Below, in pieces: positions 16,570 through 24,686 of a DNA stretch of 64,000 nucleotides. The DNA comes from JASMHC01 sp964453855 (lineage in GTDB: Bacteria; Pseudomonadota; Alphaproteobacteria; Rhodobacterales; Rhodobacteraceae), in NCBI GenBank assembly GCA_964453855.1, contig CAYVRN010000003.1, positions 1 to 64,000 of the forward strand, read 5' to 3'. Both the position numbers and the translations under genes were made by a program. The notes under the pieces were generated by a model. It searched no databases, was not told the origin of the DNA, and saw nothing but the letters and a program-made list of their open reading frames with translations. Position 1 is the stretch's first letter. The number at the start of each line of letters is the position of its first letter.

Positions 16570-18099
16570 ATGAATCCTGCCAATTGGCTATATCGAAGTG
16601 CACGCTTGACACCCGAGGCACCGGCCTTGCTTAAGGGGCAGGCCGTTGTTGCCAACTACCAAGAATTTGACCGTCGCGCAGCCAGAATTGGGTCACATCT
16701 TTCTAGGACATTGGGCATAAAATCAGGCGATCGTGTTGCCGTCTTCATGAAGAATTCCACCGAATATTTAGAGGCTCTTTATGGTATCTGGTATTGCGGG
16801 GCTGTCGCCGTTCCAATCAACGCAAAGCTACACGTGAAGGAAGCGGCTTGGATCATTGAAAACGCGGGCGCTAAGCTGGCGTTTGTGTCAAACGATATTG
16901 CCCTTGAATTGCCGGCTCTAGCGTCAGAAACGCTTGAAGGGGTTGTGGCCATCGAAACCAGTGACTGGATTGCGATGTTTGAAGCAGAGCCTTTTTCCAG
17001 TCCCGCCGCTATCGCAGCAGACGAGCTGATTTGGCTATTCTATACCTCTGGTACGACTGGCAAGCCGAAAGGTGTTATGATCACAGCCGGAAATTTAACG
17101 CATATGACTTTGGCCTATTTTTCGGATGTCGATGAGGTCAGACCCGAAGATGCCATTCTGTATGCAGCCCCCATGAGCCACGGTGCAGGCATTTATAATT
17201 TTATGCATGTCATCAAAGGGGCACGGCATGTGGTGCCGGAAAGCAGTGGATTCGAACCGGCGGAGATTTTTGATCTGGCATCTAAGGTTCAAAATGTCTC
17301 GATGTTTGCGGCTCCAACAATGGTCAAGCGCTTGGTAGATGTTGCAAGGGTTTCAGGACAGACAGGGGATGGCATCAAAACCGTCACATATGCGGGTGGG
17401 CCCATGTACTTGTCGGATATTCAAGAGGCGGTAGACGTCTTGGGGGATCGATTTGTTCAGATATACGGGCAAGGAGAATGCCCGATGGGGATCACGGCTT
17501 TGGAGCGAAAATTTGTCTCAAACCGAACACATCCCCGCTGGAGGGAACGTCTTGGATCGGTTGGCGTTGCGCAGTCTCCAGTGCTGGTGGACATCTTTGA
17601 TGAAATGGGATGTCCGCTGCCTGCCGGAGAAATTGGCGAGATCGTTGTAAAAGGTCCGACCGTTATGAAGGGTTACTGGAACAATCCTGAGGCAACCAAA
17701 AAGACGATCAAAGACGGATGGCTCTGGACGGGTGACATGGGCGCGATGGACGAAGATGGCTTTGTCACCATGCATGATCGCTCAAAAGATATGATTATCT
17801 CGGGTGGGTCAAACATATATCCGCGTGAAGTTGAGGAGGTTCTTTTAGAGCATGCGGGCGTTTCAGAGGTGGCCGTGGTCGGCAAAAAACACCCCGAATG
17901 GGGCGAGGTTGTCGTAGCGTTTGTGGTTCCGTCAGCGCTTGGGGTCGAAGCAGCCACGCTTGATGCCTATTGCGTCGAAAATATCGCACGATTTAAGCGC
18001 CCCAAGGAATACAGACTGGTCACCGGCCTACCCAAAAACAATTATGGAAAAGTCCTTAAAACCGAATTGCGTGGATTGCTTTCGGAGGAGGTGGAATAG
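16570..18099 (+). CDS. Acyl-CoA synthetase (AMP-forming), substrate unknown
   Basis: A 509-residue ANL-superfamily ligase. The phosphate loop is LFYTSGTTGKPKGVMIT (about residue 157). YGQGECPMG corresponds to the A5 motif, GWLWTGDMG to A7, and the terminal NNYGKVLKTEL to the A10 catalytic-Lys motif. It would make an acyl-CoA from a carboxylic acid, ATP and CoA through an acyl-AMP. It is not PaaK-like; it resembles medium-chain or aryl acid ligases of the fatty-acid-CoA-ligase group. The ribosome site is GAGGGGGG. The neighbouring paa island suggests an aromatic or aryl-alkanoic acid, but this is inference. Confidence 0.85.
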   Translation: MNPANWLYRSARLTPEAPALLKGQAVVANYQEFDRRAARIGSHLSRTLGIKSGDRVAVFMKNSTEYLEALYGIWYCGAVAVPINAKLHVKEAAWIIENAGAKLAFVSNDIALELPALASETLEGVVAIETSDWIAMFEAEPFSSPAAIAADELIWLFYTSGTTGKPKGVMITAGNLTHMTLAYFSDVDEVRPEDAILYAAPMSHGAGIYNFMHVIKGARHVVPESSGFEPAEIFDLASKVQNVSMFAAPTMVKRLVDVARVSGQTGDGIKTVTYAGGPMYLSDIQEAVDVLGDRFVQIYGQGECPMGITALERKFVSNRTHPRWRERLGSVGVAQSPVLVDIFDEMGCPLPAGEIGEIVVKGPTVMKGYWNNPEATKKTIKDGWLWTGDMGAMDEDGFVTMHDRSKDMIISGGSNIYPREVEEVLLEHAGVSEVAVVGKKHPEWGEVVVAFVVPSALGVEAATLDAYCVENIARFKRPKEYRLVTGLPKNNYGKVLKTELRGLLSEEVE

Positions 18100-18126
18100 G
18101 ATTTTGTCGTAGATCGGCTGTGCGGT

Positions 18127-19113
18127 CTAGTGGCGATCGGGCGTGCCGGTCCGAAGTTCTTGCAGCAAGGCTGCCATTCCGCTTAGCGCGGCATAGTCAT
18201 CATCAACTGACCAGATTTTGAACTGGTGCATGAAGTCGCTGAAACGACCTTTCGATGAAAAGGCTTCGCAAAAGCCTTGTTCTGTAAGGTAGGGCGTGAC
18301 AGCTCGTGCAACGCCCCCGACAAGATAGATGCCTCCAAACGGCAATGTGGTTAGTGCAAGGTTGCCGCAGACATTCCCCAAAGTTTTGGAAAAAAAGGCG
18401 ACCGTTTCCACAGCAAGCGGGTCCTGCCCATTGGCGCAGAATTCCATAATTTCTGGTGCATTCTTGCGCATATTGCTGCCGGAACGTTTGGCCAACCAGC
18501 TGTATATATGGCTTAATCCGCGGCCGGACAGTGCATCTTCGACTGAGCAAAAGCCATATTCTGATGCAAAATTGGAGGAGAACTCGCTCGTTAGCGTGTC
18601 TGATGTGGGCAGGTTAATATGGCCAGCTTCGCCCGGCGGAACCAGTGTCACGGAAGACGCGCGATACACGGGGGCAGCGTTAAAACCGGTGCCCACGCCT
18701 ACGACCAATCGTGCCGCTTGGGGCCCCGCGTCTTGGCCGTCTTTTACTAGAATACATTGGGTTTCATTCAGGTGACCCACAGCGTGACCCTGAGCTTGAA
18801 GATCGTTGATAACCGAAGCAATCCGCGCCCCCGTCGCACGTGTCAAAAGTTCTCGGTCCACAGTCCAATTAAGGTTGGTCAAAGTACCCTTACCGTCACG
18901 CACCGGTCCTGCAATCGCGGCACAGGCAGCGTCTGGTATCAGATCTGGGTAGCTTTCCAAATATTTTACAAGAACCGCCTCAAGACCCGAATAATCGGCA
19001 TTCTTGAACCGTTGAATGCTGTCAGCGCGAACCGCAGCGCCATCTGCCAAAGCCACGCGCGTGTTTGTGCCGCCGATATCGGCCATAATTGATAGGCTGC
19101 TTTGCTCTGTCAT
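18127..19113 (-). CDS. glk: Glucokinase
   Basis: A 328-residue ROK/Glk-type kinase that phosphorylates glucose with ATP at entry to the Entner-Doudoroff pathway typical of these bacteria. It begins with the phosphate-binding MADIGGTNTRVALADG and carries the sugar-binding and catalytic segments LTNLNWTVDRE, SVINDLQAQGHAVG, VGVGTGFNA and PPGEAGHINLP, and a late GGIYLVGGVAR. It is convergent with the acyl-CoA ligase and stands alone. Confidence 0.93.
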   Translation of the reverse strand: MTEQSSLSIMADIGGTNTRVALADGAAVRADSIQRFKNADYSGLEAVLVKYLESYPDLIPDAACAAIAGPVRDGKGTLTNLNWTVDRELLTRATGARIASVINDLQAQGHAVGHLNETQCILVKDGQDAGPQAARLVVGVGTGFNAAPVYRASSVTLVPPGEAGHINLPTSDTLTSEFSSNFASEYGFCSVEDALSGRGLSHIYSWLAKRSGSNMRKNAPEIMEFCANGQDPLAVETVAFFSKTLGNVCGNLALTTLPFGGIYLVGGVARAVTPYLTEQGFCEAFSSKGRFSDFMHQFKIWSVDDDYAALSGMAALLQELRTGTPDRH

Positions 19114-19204
19114 AATCGGATCCCGTGCGGTGTTAGCGCTAAACTTTGCGGCGTGATACGCTGATGTAAAAGATTGAGCAAGATAGACGTGCTTGATTTA
19201 GTGA

Positions 19205-19234
19205 AAATTAAAAGGCCGAGCAGTTTGCTCGGCC
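19205..19234 (-). terminator. Rho-independent terminator of the corrinoid methyltransferase operon
   Basis: A perfect 9-bp stem, GGCCGAGCA and TGCTCGGCC at 19214-19234, with a 3-base loop. On the minus strand it is followed by CTTTTAATTTT. It lies 27 bases after the stop codon of the pterin-binding methyltransferase gene. Confidence 0.9.
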
Positions 19235-19261
19235 AGTTTGTTAATCTAGTCTAGATGGGGG

Positions 19262-20338
19262 TTAGCCGCGGCGGCGGCGTCCACCTCCTCGACGGCCGCG
19301 TCCACCTTCTCCGCCACTGCTTGAGGCGCTGTTAAACGCGATCCAAGCTGCGCCACCGTCGTCGTTGTTGGTCAGGAAGTTTGCCGCGCGGATGGCTTCC
19401 ATTTCCTTGCCGGCACGGGCTTTGGTCGACCCAAGGCCAAACATGATGCAGAAAGCTTCGTCATCCATATCCGCTGGCAGGATAATGCCAGCCGCTTCGA
19501 CTTCAGCGCGTTTTTCGGCGATTTTGGTTGGTCCGACGGGCAGGGCGATCGGGTTCATAATCGCCGAGGTCATACCTGTGGCCATTGCCATCGGCAGGAA
19601 GGCATTGTTGATGCCATGGCGATTTGGCAGACCGAACGAAATGTTGGATGCGCCGCAGGTGGTGTTGACGCCTAGTTCGTTGCGAAGTCGGCGGTTCAGT
19701 TCGAAGACCTGCAGTCCTGCAGTGCCCATGGCGCCAATGGGCATGACCAGAGGGTCAACAACGATGTCGTGAGCGGGAATGCCAAAATCGGCCGCGCGCT
19801 CGACGATCTTTTTTGCTACCGCAAAACGAACTTCGGGGTCTTCCGAGATGCCGGTATCGTCGTTCGAAATCGCGACAACCGGTACATTGTATTTCTTCAC
19901 GAGTGGCAGAACCAGCTCCAAGCGTTCTTCCTCGCCGGTGACCGAGTTCAACAACGGGCGACCTTCGGCTGCTTCAAGGCCAGCCTCAAGTGCACCAGGA
20001 ACCGAGGAGTCAATGCAAAGTGGCGTGTCGGTCACAGCTTGAACTGTTTTGACCAGATGGCGCATCAGATCAGGTTCAACAAAGTTGTTGTCAGCGTAGC
20101 GGGGGTCCTCGGCCATTTTGTTTGAGAAAACAGCGCCCGAGTTGATGTCCAGAATGCCTGCGCCTGCTGCGACCTGCGCGAGTGCATCAGACTCAACGCG
20201 GCTAAAATCGCCTGCTTCAAGTTCAGCGTTCAAGACTTTGCGTCCGGTGGGGTTGATGCGCTCTCCGATAACGGTGAAGGGTTGGTCGAAACCGATAATG
20301 GTGGTTTTGGATTTGGACTCGACGATCGTGCGGGTCAT
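19262..20338 (-). CDS. Methyltetrahydrofolate:corrinoid methyltransferase (pterin-binding part of a split methionine synthase)
   Basis: A 358-residue protein with a pterin-binding TIM barrel. Family segments are FTVIGERINPTGRKVLN at the N-terminus, AGILDINSG, TPLCIDSSVPGALEAGL and LLNSVTGEE, then GASNISFGLPNR. It should move the methyl group of methyltetrahydrofolate to a cobalamin protein. Roseobacters are known to carry methionine synthase as separate homocysteine-, cobalamin- and folate-binding proteins, and the adjacent MetF-like gene supports that role. A different corrinoid demethylation system is the alternative. Odd feature: after residue 340 the protein ends in a Gly/Arg tail with GGRGRRGGGRRRRG, not part of the enzyme fold. 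A similar tail occurs on the partial protein at the right edge of the window. Confidence 0.85.
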   Translation of the reverse strand: MTRTIVESKSKTTIIGFDQPFTVIGERINPTGRKVLNAELEAGDFSRVESDALAQVAAGAGILDINSGAVFSNKMAEDPRYADNNFVEPDLMRHLVKTVQAVTDTPLCIDSSVPGALEAGLEAAEGRPLLNSVTGEEERLELVLPLVKKYNVPVVAISNDDTGISEDPEVRFAVAKKIVERAADFGIPAHDIVVDPLVMPIGAMGTAGLQVFELNRRLRNELGVNTTCGASNISFGLPNRHGINNAFLPMAMATGMTSAIMNPIALPVGPTKIAEKRAEVEAAGIILPADMDDEAFCIMFGLGSTKARAGKEMEAIRAANFLTNNDDGGAAWIAFNSASSSGGEGGRGRRGGGRRRRG

Positions 20339-20353
20339 AGCAGTTCCTTAGAT

Positions 20354-21277
20354 TTAAGCTGCGGGTACGGCTGAAGAGCCGCCGTTGGCAATGGCCCAGT
20401 TGGCATTGGTTTTGATGCCACCAAGTGGGAAGAAATGGACGTTGGTGATGTTGAAATCGGGGTTGGCTGCTTTGTGAGCGGCCAGTTCCGAAATAACGTC
20501 GTTGGGTTCATAGGGCAAAAGCAGTTTCGAAACATCCATAGCCCGCTTTTGAAGGACCTTCAACGAAGGGCCGACACCGCAAGCAATTGCGAATTTGATC
20601 AAGGTTTGCAATTTTGCCGGTCCGGCAATGCCAATATGGATCGGAAGATCCACTCCCGCGGCTTTAACGCCGTTAGCCCAATCGATAATCGGCTTAGTGT
20701 CGAATGCGAATTGGGTTGCAAGAGCCATTTTGGCTTCAGTGCGCTCGCTGAATTTTTGTTTCCACTGAAGAGCTTCGTCAACGTTTTTCATGCTTCCATC
20801 AGGGTCGATGTCCTTGTTGCCTTCGGGGTGACCTGCGACGTGCAAACGCTCAAATCCTGCTTTGTCAAACAAGCCGGTTTCAAGAAGTTGCATCGAGCTG
20901 TGGAAGTCTCCGTGAGGCTTTTCAACGCCACCAGCCAACATCAGCGCCTGCTTTACATCAGCCTCGCCCTGATAGCGGGCGATCCAGTCACCCAGTGTGG
21001 CTTCGTCTTTAATAATGCGCGCGGGAAAGTGCGGCATGACGCGGAAGCCATCGTTATTCAGGCGTTTTGCGGTGGCCACCATATCTTCAATCGGGGTGCC
21101 TTCGATGTGCGCGATGTAGACGCGAGTGCCTTCGGGAAGCAGCGCGCGAAAGTCTTCGACTTTTTCGGCTGTGCGGGGCATTACTTCGATCGAGTAGTCT
21201 TTCAGGAAGGCCTCGACATTCGGGTCAACCGTCTGTGCGGTCGGGGTTTCTTTTTTTCCAAAGCTGAAAAGTGCCAT
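20354..21277 (-). CDS. Methylenetetrahydrofolate reductase-like protein
   Basis: A 307-residue MTHFR-family flavoprotein, divergent from enteric MetF. It carries family-like segments: IEVMPRTAEKVEDF near the N-terminus (substrate Glu region), VYIAHIEGTPIEDMVATAKRL, FRVMPHFPARIIKDEATL, LMLAGGVEKPHGDF, LHVAGHPEGNKDID, a later TQFAFD motif and PIHIGIAGPAKL. It would reduce methylenetetrahydrofolate to methyltetrahydrofolate, the methyl donor for the pterin-binding methyltransferase whose gene begins 15 bases downstream. The start ATG lies downstream of a clear CCAGGAGG-like site. Confidence 0.85.
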   Translation of the reverse strand: MALFSFGKKETPTAQTVDPNVEAFLKDYSIEVMPRTAEKVEDFRALLPEGTRVYIAHIEGTPIEDMVATAKRLNNDGFRVMPHFPARIIKDEATLGDWIARYQGEADVKQALMLAGGVEKPHGDFHSSMQLLETGLFDKAGFERLHVAGHPEGNKDIDPDGSMKNVDEALQWKQKFSERTEAKMALATQFAFDTKPIIDWANGVKAAGVDLPIHIGIAGPAKLQTLIKFAIACGVGPSLKVLQKRAMDVSKLLLPYEPNDVISELAAHKAANPDFNITNVHFFPLGGIKTNANWAIANGGSSAVPAA

Positions 21278-21302
21278 TGCGTGGCCTCCTGGTGAAAACG
21301 GG

Positions 21303-21599
21303 TCAGGCCCGTCCGTCGTTTGCGATCAATTGTTTAATGCGGTCCTGGTCGTATTCCGCGTCGATTCTGGCAGCTTCGCTTTCGGCGATTTCACTAGGGT
21401 CACCGTCTACTTCATAGGGGGCGGCTTTCCGCCATTCTGCCAAATATGCGTCTGTATCAGAAGCACCGGTTTTCATGGCCGCGCGGTCGATTGCCTGTTC
21501 AAAGCGTTCGGGTAGCTGCTTTTTTGCACCTCGGCGACCTTTGCCGACAATTACCTGTGCCGGGATATCTCTCCAATAGACGATCGTCACATCTGGCAT
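21303..21599 (-). CDS. Small 'virulence factor' domain protein heading the folate/corrinoid operon
   Basis: A 98-residue soluble protein beginning PDVTIVYWRDIPAQVIVGKG, then GRRGAKKQLPERFEQAIDRAA, and ending with an acidic helix. It matches small proteins from Rhodobacterales that are annotated only as 'virulence factor' from a short Pfam domain; I see nothing indicating virulence. It is the first gene of an operon with the MetF-like reductase and pterin-binding methyltransferase, so a structural or regulatory role in the methyl-transfer system is more likely. GAGGAA precedes the ATG. Confidence 0.7.
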   Translation of the reverse strand: MPDVTIVYWRDIPAQVIVGKGRRGAKKQLPERFEQAIDRAAMKTGASDTDAYLAEWRKAAPYEVDGDPSEIAESEAARIDAEYDQDRIKQLIANDGRA

Positions 21600-21677
21600 G
21601 TCTGATTCCTCATTGAGTGTTGCCTCTAACTAATGGATTGATTTGGGGTGTTGCGATCCAATTTCGACAATTCCACC

Positions 21678-21711
21678 ACTTGCAGCGACCCTGTTACACA
21701 CTCTTGCAAGT
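21678..21711. promoter_or_regulatory. Inverted repeat in the divergent promoter of ppx and the methyl-transfer operon
   Basis: ACTTGCA at 21678-21684 and TGCAAGT at 21705-21711 form a perfect 7-bp inverted repeat with a 20-base spacer. The gap (21600-21762) shows no recognisable cobalamin, SAM or SAH riboswitch. A regulator site is possible; evidence is only the symmetry and location. Confidence 0.25.
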
Positions 21712-21762
21712 CCACCCTTCTGCACATAGCATGAGGCTAACTTGAAATGGAGGGCGTAACCA

Positions 21763-22875
21763 ATGGCGCCCAAGCGTCCCGAAGGTGCGGGCGCATTCCC
21801 AATACCGGTTGAGAGCCCCGCGCCGACCCAACCAGATCCGTCTGCTTTATACGCTGCGCTGGATCTGGGCACGAACAGCTGTCGCATGCTGATTGCCCAA
21901 CCCAAGGGCAGTCAGTTTCACGTCGTGGACAGCTTCTCAAAAACAGTGCAACTGGGGGCCGGTCTTGAGAAAACTGGTAAACTTAGCCGGTCGTCGATGT
22001 ACCGGACCGTTCAGGCATTGCGTATTTGTCAGCAAAAGTTGAAGCGCCATAATGTCCAAAGGATGCGGCTTGTTGCGACGGAAGCTTGTCGTCGCGCCAG
22101 CAATGCGCGGCAATTTATTCGTCAGGTCAAGCGTGAAGCAGGGCTGCAGCTGGAAATCATCCAACCCGAGGAAGAAGCGCGTTTGGCGGTCATTTCCTGT
22201 GCTCCTTTGGTGAGCACTAAGACCGAGCAATTGCTTATTGTTGATATTGGAGGCGGATCGACCGAATTGGTTTGGATAGATCTGACCAATGTGCCGCCTA
22301 TTGATCGACCATCGGCAATCATGCGCTTGCACGCTGGCTTTCATACGGGCGACAGCCCTTTTCCCAGCGCCAAGGTCGTTGATTGGATCTCGGTGCCCCT
22401 GGGGGTTGCGACTTTACGTGATCAATTTCACGACGTGGAAGATGACTCTGCCAGATTTGCTTTAATGAGCTGGTATTTCGAAGAAAATCTGATGAATTTT
22501 TCGCCTTATGATCGAGAACAAGTAAAAGACGGGTTCCAGATCATTGGGACATCCGGAACAATCACGACGGTCGCGGCCAGCCACTTGGGGCTAAAGCGGT
22601 ATGACAGAACAAAAGTTGACGGTTTGCGGATGACCTCTGAACAGATTGACACTGTTATTCGCGATTATTTGACGCTAGGACCTACAGGACGGCGCAAAGA
22701 CCCGCGCATCGGGCGCGACAGGCAGGCCCTGATTATGTCTGGTTCGGCTATCCTTCAGGCGTTAATGCGGTGTTGGCCGACCGACAGGCTGTCGGTCGCT
22801 GATCGCGGACTGCGCGAGGGGTTGCTATACGCACAAATGAGCGCAGACGGCGTTCTTGAACATGGACCGTACTGA
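21763..22875 (+). CDS. Ppx/GppA-family exopolyphosphatase / pppGpp phosphohydrolase
   Basis: A 370-residue protein of the ASKHA-fold Ppx/GppA family. An extended Pro-rich start (residues 1-30) precedes the core ALDLGTNSCRMLIAQP. Further family motifs are RLVATEACRRASN, the catalytic-Glu segment LQLEIIQPEEEARLAV, VDIGGGSTELVW and GTSGTITTVAA. It should hydrolyse polyphosphate or pppGpp; the sequence alone does not decide which. It sits directly upstream of rlmE, a common alphaproteobacterial pairing. The start at 21763 has GGAGG nearby. Confidence 0.9.
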   Translation: MAPKRPEGAGAFPIPVESPAPTQPDPSALYAALDLGTNSCRMLIAQPKGSQFHVVDSFSKTVQLGAGLEKTGKLSRSSMYRTVQALRICQQKLKRHNVQRMRLVATEACRRASNARQFIRQVKREAGLQLEIIQPEEEARLAVISCAPLVSTKTEQLLIVDIGGGSTELVWIDLTNVPPIDRPSAIMRLHAGFHTGDSPFPSAKVVDWISVPLGVATLRDQFHDVEDDSARFALMSWYFEENLMNFSPYDREQVKDGFQIIGTSGTITTVAASHLGLKRYDRTKVDGLRMTSEQIDTVIRDYLTLGPTGRRKDPRIGRDRQALIMSGSAILQALMRCWPTDRLSVADRGLREGLLYAQMSADGVLEHGPY

Positions 22876-22885
22876 CGGAACTCTT

Positions 22886-23602
22886 ATGACGAAGAAAAAG
22901 AACTCATCAGGTCGCGGACAGCGGGATTTGACGGTCAAAGTAAAGACCGCGCGTGGGCGAAAATTAAGCTCAACCCGCTGGCTGCAAAGGCAATTAAATG
23001 ATCCCTACGTCGCTCGCGCGAAAGCCGAAGGCTATCGTGGTCGTGCGGCGTTCAAGATCATGGAACTGGATGACAAATTCCGGTTCCTAGTCCCCGGAGC
23101 TCGCGTGGTTGACCTTGGCTGTGCACCAGGTGGCTGGCTTCAGATCGCCGTGAAGCGGGTAAATGCTTTGGGCGAGAAGCAGGGTAAAAATATCGGACGT
23201 GTTCTGGGCATAGACCTGCAAGAGGTGGAACCCCTAGCAGGTACAGAAGTTTATCAGTTGGATTTCATGGAGGATGATGCAGACCTGAAGGTAAAGGAAT
23301 GGCTTGGCGGCAATGCTGATGTTGTGATGTCTGACATGGCAGCCGCTTCATCCGGTCACAAACAAACGGATCACCTTCGGATTATTGCCCTCTGCGAAGC
23401 CGCTGCCTATTTTGCGTTCGACGTCCTAGAAGAGGGCGGCACGTTTGTTGCCAAGGTTCTTGCTGGGGGTGCCGAAGGTGATTTGCAGAAACTGCTGAAA
23501 CAGAAGTTTGTTAAAGTGGCGAATGTAAAGCCGCCATCTTCGCGTTCTGATAGCTCTGAAAAATTTGTCATCGCCACGGGTTTCAAGGGCAACCTCGACT
23601 AA
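22886..23602 (+). CDS. rlmE: RlmE (FtsJ/RrmJ), 23S rRNA 2'-O-methyltransferase
   Basis: A 238-residue SAM-dependent enzyme that methylates the 2'-OH of U2552 in 23S rRNA. The basic N-terminus and RWLQRQLNDPYVARAKAEGY are typical. The SAM motif is VVDLGCAPGGWLQ. The catalytic K-D-K-E set fits RAAFKIMELD, VVMSDMAAASSGH, FVAKVLAGG and SSEKFVIATGF. The ATG at 22886 lies 10 bases after the ppx stop; in-frame starts at 22862 and 22856 overlap ppx and are less likely. Confidence 0.93.
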   Translation: MTKKKNSSGRGQRDLTVKVKTARGRKLSSTRWLQRQLNDPYVARAKAEGYRGRAAFKIMELDDKFRFLVPGARVVDLGCAPGGWLQIAVKRVNALGEKQGKNIGRVLGIDLQEVEPLAGTEVYQLDFMEDDADLKVKEWLGGNADVVMSDMAAASSGHKQTDHLRIIALCEAAAYFAFDVLEEGGTFVAKVLAGGAEGDLQKLLKQKFVKVANVKPPSSRSDSSEKFVIATGFKGNLD

Positions 23603-23670
23603 AATAATCGATCTTGAAGCCCATCATAATATTCCGTATATGGAATGTGAATTATTGAAAGGCAGCGAGA

Positions 23671-24642
23671 ATGACCGCACAAAATCCGCATGAAGGCGGG
23701 CAACGCTTGCAAAATTTTCCAGTGACGTTCTTTGCTGTGATTATGGGGCTTTCAGGAATTACGCTCGCATTTCATGCAGGTGCAGTGGAATATCCAGTTC
23801 TTGAGCAGGCCAATGTTGTTTCGCTATGGATAACGACCTTAGCGTTTGGCCTGATCTCTCTGGTTTATGCTGTGAAAGCTGCAAAGCATTTCTCTCATGT
23901 CAAAGCCGAGTGGCAGCATCCTGTGCGTTTGGCCTTTTTTCCAGCCATCTCAATATCGGCGTTACTTGTCATTCTGGCGTGGTTGGGCCACGTCGGCGAC
24001 GCTGTTCGCCCATTTTTCTTCGTCGCTGCTGGAATGCAAATTGTGCTGACTTTGGCCGTTATCTCAGGGTGGATCGGTCATAGGGCCTTTCAGCATGGAC
24101 AACTTTCGCCTGCTTGGTTCATTCCCGCCGTGGGCAATGTACTTGTGCCGCTTATCGGCATTCCACTGGGCTATGTTGATTTGTCCTGGTTCTTCTTTTC
24201 TTTCGGTATGATTTTTTGGATTATTCTTCTCACCCTCGTGGTCAATCGTCTGGTTTTCCACGATCCGTTGCCCGGCAAATTGCAGCCGACGCTTGTTATT
24301 CTAATCGCACCGCCAGCAATCGGGTTTGTGGCTTGGATTGCACTTGTTGGTTTTGACCCATTTGCGCGTGTTTTGGCTAATGTGGCATTTGTGTTCGCCT
24401 TGATCGTTTCGGTTCAAATTCCAAAGCTTGTCAAACTACCCTTTGCCATGTCTTTCTGGGCGCTGAGCTTCCCGTTGGCTGCATTGACCATTGCCAGCTT
24501 CAGATATGGAGCGGCCTCTCAAACGGCGTTGTTCACATACCTAGGAACGGCTCTGTTGTTCCTTTTGACCGGAGTCATCGTGGGGCTTATACTGCGCACG
24601 TTGCGCGCGGCACATGCGGGCAAGATCTGTGTGCCAGAATAA
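23671..24642 (+). CDS. SLAC1/TehA (TDT) family membrane channel or transporter
   Basis: A 323-residue integral membrane protein with about ten hydrophobic spans. The opening FPVTFFAVIMGLSGITLAF and the central HGQLSPAWFIPAVGNVLVPL are typical of tellurite-resistance/dicarboxylate (TDT) proteins related to the SLAC1 anion channel. Such proteins pass anions or efflux small compounds; the substrate here is unknown, and tellurite resistance should not be assumed. Transcribed alone, 68 bases after rlmE; AAAGG lies upstream of the start. Confidence 0.85.
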   Translation: MTAQNPHEGGQRLQNFPVTFFAVIMGLSGITLAFHAGAVEYPVLEQANVVSLWITTLAFGLISLVYAVKAAKHFSHVKAEWQHPVRLAFFPAISISALLVILAWLGHVGDAVRPFFFVAAGMQIVLTLAVISGWIGHRAFQHGQLSPAWFIPAVGNVLVPLIGIPLGYVDLSWFFFSFGMIFWIILLTLVVNRLVFHDPLPGKLQPTLVILIAPPAIGFVAWIALVGFDPFARVLANVAFVFALIVSVQIPKLVKLPFAMSFWALSFPLAALTIASFRYGAASQTALFTYLGTALLFLLTGVIVGLILRTLRAAHAGKICVPE

Positions 24643-24658
24643 CAGGGCTGCTTGACAT

Positions 24659-24683
24659 TTGAATTGGAACTCCACCAATTCAA
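24659..24683. promoter_or_regulatory. Inverted repeat next to a TTGACA box, promoter of the EamA exporter
   Basis: TTGAATTGG and CCAATTCAA form a perfect 9-bp inverted repeat with a 7-base loop. It starts two bases after a consensus-like -35 box TTGACA (24652-24657) and ends three bases before the EamA ATG. A protein bound here would cover the core promoter, suggesting an operator. It could also form an mRNA hairpin masking the ribosome site; no T-run follows, so it is not a terminator. Confidence 0.4.
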
Positions 24684-24686
24684 CCT

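Noticed and set aside
1..18100. Tropodithietic acid or tropone biosynthesis cluster
   Set aside because: The paa genes are present, but no tda-type genes are seen; the P450 alone does not support it.
23671..24642. Tellurite resistance gene tehA
   Set aside because: Only the broad TDT/SLAC1 family is supported; no tehB neighbour.
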